Shown here in pieces: positions 16,744 to 24,866 of a stretch of 44,819 nucleotides of DNA (position 1 is the stretch's first letter; every line of letters starts with the position of its first letter). The translations under genes and the position numbers were made by a program. This DNA is from Candidatus Oscillibacter excrementigallinarum (lineage in GTDB: Bacteria > Bacillota > Clostridia > Oscillospirales > Oscillospiraceae): positions 1 to 44,819 of the forward strand of contig DWZJ01000100.1 of assembly GCA_019118245.1 (NCBI GenBank), read 5' to 3'. The notes beneath the pieces are model-generated. The model saw only the letters and a program-made list of their open reading frames with translations. It did no database searches and had not been told where the DNA came from.

Positions 16744-17823
16744 ATGAAGCAAGCGTATCGCCGCTGGGTCTGCGGCCTTCTGGCGGGCATCATCGCCCTG
16801 CTGGCGGCCTGCGGCGCGGTGGTCTATGTGGTGGACCCCTGCCTGTACTACCGGGTCCCGGACAAGTGGCAGCCAGTGCTGTTCAACGAGCGGTATCAGA
16901 TGGCGGGCCTGGCCAGGAACGTGGAGGCGGACACGGTGCTGGTGGGGACCTCCATGGCGGCCAATTACCGGGCCAGCTGGATCGAAGAGACCTTCGGCAC
17001 CTCCGCGGTGCGGCTCACCATTCCAGACGGATATTACAGTGAGTTTGACCAGGTGATGGACCTTCTGTTTCAGGCCCAGGACCGGGAGCGGGTGATCTTC
17101 GCCATGGATCTGAACACCCTGGTCCGGGATGAGAGCGGCCTGACAGGGGCACTGCCAGACTATCTCTACAACAGCAGCCCCCTGGACGATATCCAGTATC
17201 TGCTGAACAAGGACACTCTGTATTACAGTGTCTACACCCTGCTGGCCAACCACTGGGGACAGGGAGACACCATTGACGAGGGATTCACCTGGGACCAAAA
17301 TGAGTGGTGGAACCATATGTCTGCCCTGAAAAATTACCAGCGCCCGGAGATCGCCGGGGGGCAGCTGCCCGCTGGCGCGTACGCCGCCGATGTGGCCGCC
17401 AATCTGGCGGTGCTGGAGGGCTGGATCACGCGGCATCCCGAGACAGAGTTCGACATTTTTCTGTCGCCCTACAGCATCCTCTTCTGGGATAAGGTGATCC
17501 GGGATGGAAGCGTGGAGGCGGTGTTCGCCGCCATCCGCCAGGTGGGGGAGACCCTGCTGCAATATGACAATGTGAAGCTCTACGGCTATCTCATGGACGC
17601 GGACATCGTGGCGGATCTGGACAACTACTGTGACTATGTCCATCACTCCGGCGCTGTCTGCCAGGAGATCCTGGCCATGCTCCGGGCGGACGAGGGACGA
17701 TTGACGGCGGAAAATCTCGAGGAGACTCTGGCCAGCTGGCACGAGTTTGTGATACACTATGACTATGAAAAATTCTGGGACGAGAGCTTCTGGCACCAGT
17801 GGAACGCGGAGCACGGCGCCTGA
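16744..17823 (+). CDS. DltD/SGNH-like extracytoplasmic acyl-transfer partner
   Basis: This 359-residue protein has one N-terminal membrane anchor (about 8-30). VGTSMAAN supplies a candidate nucleophile, S70, and a C-terminal D297-Y-V-H300-H301 matches the D-x-x-H end motif of SGNH and DltD-type enzymes. The C-terminal region ends WHEFVIHYDYEKFWD. It probably takes the acyl group from the upstream MBOAT protein and moves it to an extracellular acceptor. That role is inferred from gene pairing and motifs. GAGGAGGGCCGT precedes the ATG. Confidence 0.75.
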   Translation: MKQAYRRWVCGLLAGIIALLAACGAVVYVVDPCLYYRVPDKWQPVLFNERYQMAGLARNVEADTVLVGTSMAANYRASWIEETFGTSAVRLTIPDGYYSEFDQVMDLLFQAQDRERVIFAMDLNTLVRDESGLTGALPDYLYNSSPLDDIQYLLNKDTLYYSVYTLLANHWGQGDTIDEGFTWDQNEWWNHMSALKNYQRPEIAGGQLPAGAYAADVAANLAVLEGWITRHPETEFDIFLSPYSILFWDKVIRDGSVEAVFAAIRQVGETLLQYDNVKLYGYLMDADIVADLDNYCDYVHHSGAVCQEILAMLRADEGRLTAENLEETLASWHEFVIHYDYEKFWDESFWHQWNAEHGA

Positions 17824-17866
17824 CGACGGCCCCGTTTGTGAATTGAATTTACGGCGTGACCCGCCG

Positions 17867-17883
17867 GGCCCGCATAGCGGGCC
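17867..17883. terminator. Hairpin downstream of the SGNH gene
   Basis: GGCCCGC pairs with GCGGGCC around a 3-nt loop. Only a weak T-tract follows (TTGCG), so termination is uncertain. It sits immediately before the first lepA end copy. Confidence 0.4.
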
Positions 17884-17885
17884 TT

Positions 17886-17979
17886 GCGTGGACCTGCCGA
17901 TGGAGGATTTCCGTATATGACAAAGCAATCGAACATCCGAAACTTTTCTATTATCGCCCATATCGACCGCGGCAAGTCC
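17886..17979 (+). pseudogene. Detached second copy of the lepA 5' end
   Basis: This copy covers the lepA leader (GCGTGGAC onward), ribosome binding site and first 21 codons, and matches 18106-18201. In the 63 coding bases 9 differ. Seven codons change and six of those changes are synonymous. The only replacement is the GTPase-motif histidine (codon 18), which is arginine here. The upstream copy keeps a GGAGG site and an ATG at 17917. It reads on into the insert and stops at 17997, giving a possible 26-residue peptide. It is probably the original lepA start, cut off by the insert. Confidence 0.87.
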
Positions 17980-18105
17980 GATTCCCACAAAGCCTGACGG
18001 CTTTGCGGGAGCCCTTTTGATGGAACATCCTCGGGCGGAGTGAATCCGCCCTGCGGCAAGGTTTTGGCTGCGCCAAAACGTTTGGACGCGCGTCCGCGCG
18101 AGGCA
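17980..18105 (-). mobile_element. Four-hairpin insert at the lepA 5' end (inverted)
   Basis: This 126-bp non-coding insert is inverted relative to the other three, so its core again faces the intact gene. Read on the reverse strand: hairpin 1 at 18084-18095 (a GGACGC/GCGTCC palindrome); hairpin 2 at 18061-18079 (GTTTTGGC, loop GCA, GCCAAAAC) in the AACG...CCTTG core; hairpin 3 at 18033-18051 (GGGCGGA/TCCGCCC); hairpin 4 at 17984-18009 (CCCGCAAAGCC/GGCTTTGTGGG). The last part of any transcript start signal for lepA must lie in or upstream of this insert. Confidence 0.6.
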
Positions 18106-18138
18106 GCGTGGACTTGCCCAAGGAGGTTTTTACAGAGT

Positions 18139-19944
18139 ATGACAAAACAGAGCAACATTCGAAACTTTTCTATCATCGCCCATATTGACCACGGCAAGTC
18201 CACGCTGGCGGACCGGCTGCTGGAGAAGTGCAACGCCGTCTCCGCCCGGGAGATGGAGAGCCAGCTGCTGGACAACATGGACCTGGAGCGGGAGCGGGGC
18301 ATCACCATCAAGGCCCGGGCCGTCCGGCTGACCTACCATGCCCAGGACGGGGAGGACTATGAACTGAACCTCATCGACACCCCGGGCCATGTGGATTTCA
18401 ACTACGAGGTGTCCCGATCCCTGGCTGCCTGCGAGGGCGCCGTGCTGGTGGTGGACTCCACCCAGGGCGTGGAGGCCCAGACGCTGGCCAACACGTACCT
18501 GGCCATGGAGCACGACCTGGAGATCCTGCCGGTGTTCAACAAGATCGACCTGCCGGCGGCGGACCCCGCCAAGGCCAAGCAGGAGGTGGAGGACATCATC
18601 GGCCTGCCGGCCCTGGACGCGCCGGAGATCTCCGCCAAAATGGGAACCAACATCGAAGCGGTGCTGGAGGACATTGTGAAAAATGTGCCGCCTCCCAAGG
18701 GGGATCCCAATGCCCCTCTGAAGGCGCTGATCTTCGACAGCCAGTATGACTCCTACAAGGGCGTCATCGTCTATTTCCGCATCATGGAGGGCACCCTCCG
18801 GACAGGCCAGCAGGTGAAGATGATGGCCTCCGGCGCCACCTACCAGGTCGTTGAGTGCGGCCATCTGCTGCCCCTGGGCATGGAGCCATGCGATCAGCTC
18901 CGGGCCGGCGAGGTGGGCTACTTCACCGCCTCCATCAAGAACGTGAAGGACACCCGGGTGGGCGACACCGTCACCGACGCCGCCGCCCCCACGGCGGAGC
19001 CGCTGCCCGGCTACCGGCCCGTGCAGCCCATGGTCTACTGCGGCATCTACACGGAGGACGGCTCCAAGTACCCGGACCTGCGGGACGCCCTGGAGAAGCT
19101 CCAGCTGAACGACGCCTCCCTGAGCTTTGAGCCGGAGAGCTCCGTGGCCCTGGGCTTCGGCTTCCGGTGCGGCTTTTTGGGGATGCTCCACATGGAGGTG
19201 ATCCAGGAGCGGCTGGAGCGGGAGTTCGACCTGGACCTGGTGACCACCCTGCCCTCCGTCATCTACCACGTGTACAAGACCGACGGCACACAGGTGTCCG
19301 TGGACAATCCCCACAACTACCCGGATCCGGCGGTGATCGAGCACGCGGAGGAGCCCTACGTCAAGGTGAACATCATCGCCCCCAACGAGTATGTGGGCAA
19401 CATCATGCCCATGTGCCAGGACCGCCGGGGCGAGTTCAAGGATATGCAGTACCTGGACACCAACCTGGTGGAGCTCCACTATCAGATGCCCCTGAACGAG
19501 ATCATCTACGACTTCTTCGACGCCCTGAAGGCCAACACCAAGGGCTACGCGTCCCTGGACTATGAGCTCTCCGGCTACCGGCCCAGCGAGCTGGTGAAGG
19601 TGGACCTGAAGCTGAACGGGGAGATGGTGGATGCCCTGAGCTTCATTGCCCACAGGGACAAGGCGTACCCCCGGGCCCGGCGGCTGTGCGAGAAGCTGAA
19701 GGAGAACATCCCCCGGCAGCTGTTCGAGGTGCCGGTCCAGGCGGCCATCGGCGGCCGGGTCATCGCCCGGGAGACCGTGAAGGCCATGCGGAAGGACGTG
19801 TTGGCCAAGTGCTACGGCGGCGACATCACCCGGAAGAAAAAGCTGCTGGAAAAGCAGAAGGAGGGCAAGAAAAAGATGCGCTCCCTGGGAAGTGTCCAGA
19901 TTCCCACAGAGGCGTTCCTGGCAGTTCTCAAGCTGAATGAGTGA
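18139..19944 (+). CDS. lepA: Elongation factor 4 (LepA), ribosome-associated GTPase
   Basis: LepA is a translational GTPase that binds ribosomes under stress and during initiation or biogenesis. The protein is 601 residues, the family length. The P-loop AHIDHGKS is at 14-21, followed by [17 protein letters not shown]-like domains III and V, and the LepA-specific C-terminal domain ([16 protein letters not shown]). I chose the ATG at 18139 because AAGGAGG precedes it; an upstream in-frame start at 18040 lies inside the insert. Both ends of the gene are flanked by four-hairpin inserts and detached end copies, so lepA has been hit twice. Confidence 0.96.
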   Translation: MTKQSNIRNFSIIAHIDHGKSTLADRLLEKCNAVSAREMESQLLDNMDLERERGITIKARAVRLTYHAQDGEDYELNLIDTPGHVDFNYEVSRSLAACEGAVLVVDSTQGVEAQTLANTYLAMEHDLEILPVFNKIDLPAADPAKAKQEVEDIIGLPALDAPEISAKMGTNIEAVLEDIVKNVPPPKGDPNAPLKALIFDSQYDSYKGVIVYFRIMEGTLRTGQQVKMMASGATYQVVECGHLLPLGMEPCDQLRAGEVGYFTASIKNVKDTRVGDTVTDAAAPTAEPLPGYRPVQPMVYCGIYTEDGSKYPDLRDALEKLQLNDASLSFEPESSVALGFGFRCGFLGMLHMEVIQERLEREFDLDLVTTLPSVIYHVYKTDGTQVSVDNPHNYPDPAVIEHAEEPYVKVNIIAPNEYVGNIMPMCQDRRGEFKDMQYLDTNLVELHYQMPLNEIIYDFFDALKANTKGYASLDYELSGYRPSELVKVDLKLNGEMVDALSFIAHRDKAYPRARRLCEKLKENIPRQLFEVPVQAAIGGRVIARETVKAMRKDVLAKCYGGDITRKKKLLEKQKEGKKKMRSLGSVQIPTEAFLAVLKLNE

Positions 19945-20088
19945 TTTTGCCCTCCTGCGAGCAGCAGCGAGCCGCTGCGAGAGCGGCGTCAAGCGTTTTC
20001 CGAAGGAAAACCTTGGACCGGGCGGGCTTTGCCTGCCCGGTCAGGTCTTTTGCGGGGGCCCCGCAGGACCGAAGGCCCTGTGGGGTGC
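19945..20088 (+). mobile_element. Four-hairpin insert at the lepA 3' end
   Basis: This 144-bp non-coding insert contains hairpin 1 at 19971-19987 (GCCGCT/AGCGGC), hairpin 2 at 19995-20011 (GTTTTCC, loop GAA, GGAAAAC) in the AAGC...CCTTGG core, hairpin 3 at 20016-20042 (GACCGGGCGGGC/GCCTGCCCGGTC, loop TTT) and hairpin 4 at 20059-20085 (CCCCGCAGG/CCTGTGGGG). It ends GTGCGG like the mutS insert. In the four inserts the hairpin 2 inner pairs read GC/GC, GT/AC, GGC/GCC and CC/GG, so sequence changes while pairing stays. Confidence 0.62.
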
Positions 20089-20169
20089 GGCAAGAAAAAG
20101 ATGCGCTCCCTGGGAAGTGTCCAGATTCCCACAGAGGCGTTCCTGGCAGTTCTCAAGCTGGATGAATAA
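20089..20169 (+). pseudogene. Detached second copy of the lepA 3' end
   Basis: These 81 bp match lepA 19864-19944 at 78 positions. The differences are Asn to Asp in the third-last codon, one synonymous Glu change and TGA against TAA. The terminator at 20175-20203 follows this copy and not the functional gene end. That suggests the detached copy is the original lepA end in its native context. Confidence 0.88.
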
Positions 20170-20174
20170 TAAAG

Positions 20175-20203
20175 AAGCGCCGCAGGCTCTGCCTGCGGCG
20201 CTT
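20175..20203. terminator. Bidirectional terminator between lepA and the reverse-strand lipoprotein gene
   Basis: AAGCGCCGCAGGC pairs perfectly with GCCTGCGGCGCTT around TCT. T-richness downstream is modest (CTTGTC). It lies between convergent genes. Confidence 0.75.
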
Positions 20204-20208
20204 GTCGT

Positions 20209-21165
20209 CTATCCGCGTGGGGAGTGAAAGGTGATGCGGAGCAGGACTTCGCCCCGGTCCAGGTCGTCCGGATGCACCTCTTCCAGCGCGATGCTGGTGG
20301 CGTATTGAGAGCGGTCGGGCACGGCCGGAGGGGTCAGCGTGCAGATGACAGCGGTGTCCTCCCCGACTGTCTCCGTCCGGATGCTGTCGATAAACAGGTT
20401 GGAGGCGGATGTCTGGCAGTTCAGGGGCGCATTCTTGCAGAGGAGCGTCAATTCCCGCGCGTCCGGGTCATAGGTGAGCTGGATCTGGGGAAGGACTCCC
20501 TGTCCCAGGCTGTCGAACAGCAGGTCCAGGGTGTCGGCGCCGGCGTAAACGCCATTCAGAGACTGGGGCGCGCCGCCGCTGCCGCCGGGGATGGTCAGGG
20601 GACTGCCGTCTCCCATCTCCGGGATCAGCGGCCACCACTCCAGGCCGTATTCCCTGGAAGAGACAGTGACTGTGGCTGCGGAGACCGCCCCGCTGTCAGT
20701 GAGAAATTCGCCGGAACGGACGTCCACCAGCGTGGGATCCAATGCGGCAGAGAGGGTGTGCAGGGGATCGTCAGCCGGTTCCACGGAAATTTTGCCGGGG
20801 GAGACGTCTGTCACCGTCTGGGGATCGTAGGGGCCCTCCAATAGGGGATAGCAGATGCCTGTCTCGGCGAAGATCCAATCAAATCGGTATGCCGTCTCCG
20901 GCGAGCCGCCGCCCCTGGCGGCGGAGCAGACGCAGAAGCCTTCCTCCCAGCCCCAGAGGGCGGCGATCCGGCGGTCAAAGCCCTCCTCCGGGGATCCATA
21001 ATAGGCCCGAAGGCTCTCCTTCGTCACGGGCAGGGGCAGCCTGCGGCCGACAGTCAGGGTGATGTCGGATGCGGCAGGAGCATCGGCAGCCTCGGCGGCC
21101 AGAGAGACCTGTCCGCATCCGGACAGGAGCAGCAGACACAGGGAGGCAGCGCACAGACGTCTCAT
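20209..21165 (-). CDS. Putative lipoprotein of unknown function
   Basis: This 318-residue protein begins MRRLCAASLCLLLLSGC, a lipoprotein signal with C17 as lipidation site. The mature protein is rich in beta-forming segments and has no family I recognise. It should be anchored outside the cytoplasmic membrane. AAGGAGGG lies eight bases before the ATG, but an 11-bp stem directly upstream pairs with it (21173-21208), so translation may be controlled. It is downstream of the multi-PAS gene on the same strand, with a 101-nt gap. Confidence 0.75.
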   Translation of the reverse strand: MRRLCAASLCLLLLSGCGQVSLAAEAADAPAASDITLTVGRRLPLPVTKESLRAYYGSPEEGFDRRIAALWGWEEGFCVCSAARGGGSPETAYRFDWIFAETGICYPLLEGPYDPQTVTDVSPGKISVEPADDPLHTLSAALDPTLVDVRSGEFLTDSGAVSAATVTVSSREYGLEWWPLIPEMGDGSPLTIPGGSGGAPQSLNGVYAGADTLDLLFDSLGQGVLPQIQLTYDPDARELTLLCKNAPLNCQTSASNLFIDSIRTETVGEDTAVICTLTPPAVPDRSQYATSIALEEVHPDDLDRGEVLLRITFHSPRG

Positions 21166-21172
21166 AGAAATA

Positions 21173-21208
21173 CCCTCCTTTTCTCCATTTTACCGGGGAA
21201 AAGGAGGG
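21173..21208 (-). promoter_or_regulatory. Hairpin masking the ribosome binding site of the reverse-strand lipoprotein gene
   Basis: On the reverse strand CCCTCCTTTTC pairs with GAAAAGGAGGG. This is 11 consecutive pairs, then one A-C mismatch and two more pairs, with an 8-nt loop. The 3' arm is the Shine-Dalgarno sequence (AAGGAGGG), seven bases before the ATG. Such a fold would hide the site unless it is melted or bound. No ligand aptamer is visible. Confidence 0.6.
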
Positions 21209-21266
21209 GGTTCGTTGAAAGGTGATGTCAGAACGCAGACAATTTGGCAACAAGGGTAAAAAATGG

Positions 21267-23546
21267 TTACAGCCCATTCAGGAGGACCAGCAGTACATCG
21301 GACATTCCCTCCAGCCGGGAACACCGCAGCTGGAGGGGGCGTCCCCCCGGCGCGGGCAATTCCAGCTCCACGGCAGGGGCGGTTTCCAGCCGGGCCAGGA
21401 CCTGTTTCAGCGTGAGGGCTTTCCGCAGGGCCGCCCGCTCCGGCGTGGGCGGTAGCTGGCGGAGATACCAGACGGAAAGAGACCGGCAGGTGGCATCCTC
21501 CGGCAGGTGCTCCGCGGCGGGGCCGTGGGCACGGCAGCCGCCGGTGGCGGCGTCCACCGTCAGGATCAGACGGCCTTCCTGCTGGATCAGCGCCTCCAGA
21601 AGCGCCTCCCGCAGCCGGAGAGGACTCTGGTCCTGAAGCTGGAAAAAGGCCTCCAGATGCAGGGAGTCCGGGTTTTCCGCCACCTCCACCGTGGTCAGCA
21701 CCCAGCGGATCCCGCCCTTTCCCGTGGAGAGCCGGTGGGCCAGGGAGCACTGGAAGCAGCCCTGTGCGAACGCCTCGCCCAGAGCTGATGGGGAAAACCG
21801 TGCATCAAACCGGGCCCGCTCCTCCGGGTCCGGCAGGGCGGCGGCCATCCGCTGGAGGCAGGCGGCGGCCGTACGGTCAAACAGGGAGCGCAGCAGGTGC
21901 CGGGAGGCGGCCTTGGCGTCCAGGGTCTGGTCGGCGGTCAGGTCCAGCCGGGCAGAGGCCAGACAGGCCTTGGCCTGCTTCCGGTGCCGGGCCGCCAGCT
22001 GGCGGAAATGCTCCGCGACAGCCCTGCGGCTGGTGACATCCTCCGCCTTGCCCAGCAGGCGGCGGACGTCGCCGCTCTCGTCGAACAGGCACATCCAGGA
22101 GACCTGGTACCACCGCCAGCCGGTGCCCTCGTAATCCGCCCGGTAGGCGTGGGAGACGGTTCCGGGCCGGGAGACGGCCCTGCGGATGGCGGCGGCCAGC
22201 CGCCGCCGATCCTCCGGGTGAAGGTAGGGGGCGGTGGAGAGGCTTTTCAGATAGCCGGAAATGGTGCGGCTGGTGCGGCGGCCGCCGGGGCTGTGCCGCT
22301 GGATCTGGGCCAGATCCGCCGCCGGGTCGTAATCCAGGGTCAGAAGAGAGGTGTGCTCCAGCAGCAGGTCGCACAGCTGGGCCCGGATGCGGTGCTCCCG
22401 GTCCGCGGCCGCCTCCTGAGAGACGTCGGAGCAGGCGATGGACACCAGCCAGGAGCCGTCCGGCTGTGGGTCCCAGACCGCGTGGACGGAGAGGGCGCAG
22501 ATCCGGCCCTCACCGGAGACGATCCGACAGACCCGTCGCAGGGGGAGGCGGCACTCCCGGGCCCGGACCGCGTCTGCCAACAGCTCCTCACGCTGGTCCG
22601 CCTGCAGAAATCCGCCGGGGTCCTCCGCCAGGCGGTCGGCAAGGGCATCGGAGGAGAGGGCAAGCAGCTGGCAGAGGGCTTGATTGACCCGCACCACCTC
22701 TGTCCCGCCGTCAGGCCGGCGGCGCAGCAGGCAGAGCCCAACCGGCACCCGTTCCAGCAGATCCACCGCCTGCCGCCGGGCGGCCTCCTGTCGGGCCAGG
22801 GACTCCCGCAGCGCCGTCTCCCGCTGGCGGAGGCGGTCAATATCCGTGAAGATCCCCCGAAAGACCGTGCGTCCCTGCCGGGAGGAGAGAAGCTCCGCCC
22901 GCAGATTCACCCAGATGGGCCCGCCGTCCCGCCGCAGCAGCCGGAGGTCCTGGTCCGCGTCCCGCTTCTCCCGGGCGGCGTCCAGCAGGGCTTGCAGCAG
23001 CGCCGGCCAGTCCTCGGGGACCGTCAGGGCGGCGAACCCGTCCGCGCCCCGGTTCAGCAGGGATTTCTGGGTCCACCCGGTCAGCTGGCCCAGCATCCGG
23101 TTGCAGGCAACGCACCGCAGGCCGCTCCGGTCCAGCTCCAGCACGGCGGCGGGAACGGCCTCCGGAAGCGCGGGCGCTCCGCTGCCGGCGCTTTCCCGGC
23201 ATGGGTCCAGCAGACAGCCCACCACGCCGTACATCACCTGATAGCAGGTGACGGAGAGGGCCTGTCCCCCGGCGGTCTCACAGGAAAAGGTGGCGGAGGA
23301 GCCGGAAAAGGCCACCGCCTGTACGGGGGAGAGATCCTCCAGCGCGGGGAGGGGGCTCAGCTGGGAGAGCCGCCGTCCCTGCACCGCCTCCGGTGCGACC
23401 TGGAGCAGGGCGGCGGCGGCGGGATTCAAAAAGCGGCAGACCAGGTCCACCATCTGTCCTTGGCCGTTGGTCAGGACCTCTGCCAGCACAAAGGGGATGG
23501 CACTGTTCTGAAAGGGCCGGGTGAACTTCTCCAGATGCTTTGCCAC
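21267..23546 (-). CDS. Multi-PAS domain signalling protein without a recognised output domain
   Basis: This 759-residue protein starts at a GTG (23546) preceded by AAGGAGG and by a good promoter. At least four PAS-like units can be seen: about 10-115, 125-255 (IWVNLRAELL...GIFTDIDRLRQRETALRES), 280-400 (LLERVPVGLCLLR) and 410-530 (YRADYEGTGWRWYQVSWMCLF...GKAEDVTSRR). A coiled coil links the second and third. The C-terminal 200 residues show no histidine kinase, GGDEF, EAL or HTH motifs. There are no membrane segments. It resembles PAS proteins of gut Clostridia that may act on second-messenger partners, but function is not assignable. Confidence 0.75.
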   Translation of the reverse strand: MAKHLEKFTRPFQNSAIPFVLAEVLTNGQGQMVDLVCRFLNPAAAALLQVAPEAVQGRRLSQLSPLPALEDLSPVQAVAFSGSSATFSCETAGGQALSVTCYQVMYGVVGCLLDPCRESAGSGAPALPEAVPAAVLELDRSGLRCVACNRMLGQLTGWTQKSLLNRGADGFAALTVPEDWPALLQALLDAAREKRDADQDLRLLRRDGGPIWVNLRAELLSSRQGRTVFRGIFTDIDRLRQRETALRESLARQEAARRQAVDLLERVPVGLCLLRRRPDGGTEVVRVNQALCQLLALSSDALADRLAEDPGGFLQADQREELLADAVRARECRLPLRRVCRIVSGEGRICALSVHAVWDPQPDGSWLVSIACSDVSQEAAADREHRIRAQLCDLLLEHTSLLTLDYDPAADLAQIQRHSPGGRRTSRTISGYLKSLSTAPYLHPEDRRRLAAAIRRAVSRPGTVSHAYRADYEGTGWRWYQVSWMCLFDESGDVRRLLGKAEDVTSRRAVAEHFRQLAARHRKQAKACLASARLDLTADQTLDAKAASRHLLRSLFDRTAAACLQRMAAALPDPEERARFDARFSPSALGEAFAQGCFQCSLAHRLSTGKGGIRWVLTTVEVAENPDSLHLEAFFQLQDQSPLRLREALLEALIQQEGRLILTVDAATGGCRAHGPAAEHLPEDATCRSLSVWYLRQLPPTPERAALRKALTLKQVLARLETAPAVELELPAPGGRPLQLRCSRLEGMSDVLLVLLNGL

Positions 23547-23579
23547 GGGCCGCGCCTCCTTGCCGCTGTTGATGGTTTT

Positions 23580-23608
23580 ATTATAAAGGCCGGGCGGCCG
23601 CCTGGCAA
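23580..23608 (-). promoter_or_regulatory. Sigma-A promoter of the multi-PAS gene
   Basis: Read on the reverse strand, the -35 box TTGCCA (23603-23608) and the -10 box TATAAT (23580-23585) are 17 bp apart. The GTG start at 23546 lies about 33 nt beyond the -10 box. Confidence 0.82.
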
Positions 23609-23722
23609 CGGGGGACAAAAATTTTCCGGGCGGGAGGGCGGATAGGTCGACCTTTGCAATAATGCACAAAAAGTAATACCTATCTCCAGAAAAAACTCTA
23701 CCGCCTTTGGGGCTGGAAAGGA

Positions 23723-23751
23723 TTGACGGCTTCGGCAAAAAACCTCATAAT
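23723..23751 (+). promoter_or_regulatory. Sigma-A promoter of carA-carB
   Basis: The -35 box TTGACG (23723-23728) and the -10 box CATAAT (23746-23751) are separated by 17 bp. The carA start is 50 nt downstream. No PyrR site, ARG box or riboswitch was recognised in the short leader. Confidence 0.8.
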
Positions 23752-23801
23752 AACATCCAATAGGGATTTTTCCGGCCGGTGGGCCGGGATGGGAGGAAGA
23801 C

Positions 23802-24866
23802 ATGAAGAAGGGATATCTGGTATTACAGGACGGTCAGGTGTTTGAGGGCTTTCGGTTCGGCAGCCCGGAGAGCGCCGTGGGGGAGCTGGTGTTCACCACC
23901 GGCATGTGCGGCTACATCGAGACGCTGACGGATCCCAGCTACGCGGGGCAGATCGTGATGCAGACCTATCCGCTGATCGGCAATTACGGGATCATTCCGG
24001 AGGATTTTGAAGGCGCGTGTTGCGTCCGGGGCTACGTGGTGCGGGAGTGGTGTGAATCGCCGTCCAATTTCCGCTGCCAGGGGGACCTGGACGCTTTTTT
24101 AAGGGAACAGCACGTTCCCGGTCTCTGGGGGGTGGACACCCGGGAGCTGACCCGCATCATCCGGGAGCACGGCGTCATGAATGCGGTGATCTGCGATGAG
24201 ATTCCGGCGGACCTGACCGCGGTCAGGTCCTACGCCGTCACCGGCGTGGTGGAGGCGGTCACCTGCAAAGCGGCTTCCGTCCACCCGGCGGAGGGGGAGG
24301 AGCGGTTCCGGGTCAGCCTGCTGGACTACGGCGCCAAGAGGAACATCGTCCGGGAGCTCCAGAAGCGGGGCTGCACGGTCACTGTCCTGCCAGCGGACAC
24401 CGGCGCGGAGGAGATCCTGGCGGAAGAGCCCGACGGCATCATGCTCTCCAACGGCCCCGGGGACCCGGCGGAGAACACCTACCAGATCGAACAGATCCAA
24501 AAGCTGCTGGGCAAGGTGCCTCTGTTCGGCATCTGCCTGGGCCACCAGCTGACGGCCCTGGCAGTGGGGGGCAGCACCTATAAGCTGAAATACGGCCACC
24601 GGGGGGTCAACCAGCCGGTGCGGGACCTGAGCGGCGTCCGCACCTACATCACCAGCCAGAACCACGGCTACGCCGTGGACGGCGGCAGCCTGCCAGCGGG
24701 CAGGGTCCGGTTCGTCAACGCCAACGACGGCACCTGCGAGGGCATCGACTACCCGGACCTGCGGGCCTTCACGGTCCAGTTCCATCCGGAGGCCTGCACC
24801 GGCCCCAAGGACACGGCGTTTCTCTTCGACCAATTTGTAGACCTGATGAAAGGGGGTGACCGGTAA
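23802..24866 (+). CDS. carA: Carbamoyl-phosphate synthase small (glutaminase) subunit
   Basis: CarA hydrolyses glutamine and feeds ammonia to CarB for carbamoyl phosphate, used in pyrimidine and arginine synthesis. The protein is 354 residues, normal for the family. The N-terminal CPSase_sm_chain domain (FTTGMCGYIETLTDPSYAGQ) is followed by a class I amidotransferase with SNGPGDP, the nucleophile C245 in FGICLGHQ, and the H/E of VQFHPEA. GGGAGG precedes the ATG. The stop codon overlaps the carB start by one base (TAATG), so the two subunits are translationally coupled. Confidence 0.97.
   Translation: MKKGYLVLQDGQVFEGFRFGSPESAVGELVFTTGMCGYIETLTDPSYAGQIVMQTYPLIGNYGIIPEDFEGACCVRGYVVREWCESPSNFRCQGDLDAFLREQHVPGLWGVDTRELTRIIREHGVMNAVICDEIPADLTAVRSYAVTGVVEAVTCKAASVHPAEGEERFRVSLLDYGAKRNIVRELQKRGCTVTVLPADTGAEEILAEEPDGIMLSNGPGDPAENTYQIEQIQKLLGKVPLFGICLGHQLTALAVGGSTYKLKYGHRGVNQPVRDLSGVRTYITSQNHGYAVDGGSLPAGRVRFVNANDGTCEGIDYPDLRAFTVQFHPEACTGPKDTAFLFDQFVDLMKGGDR

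Noticed and set aside
18040-19944. lepA starting at 18040
   Set aside because: The extra 33 codons lie in the hairpin insert and duplicated leader; the family start [20 protein letters not shown] with AAGGAGG is at 18139.
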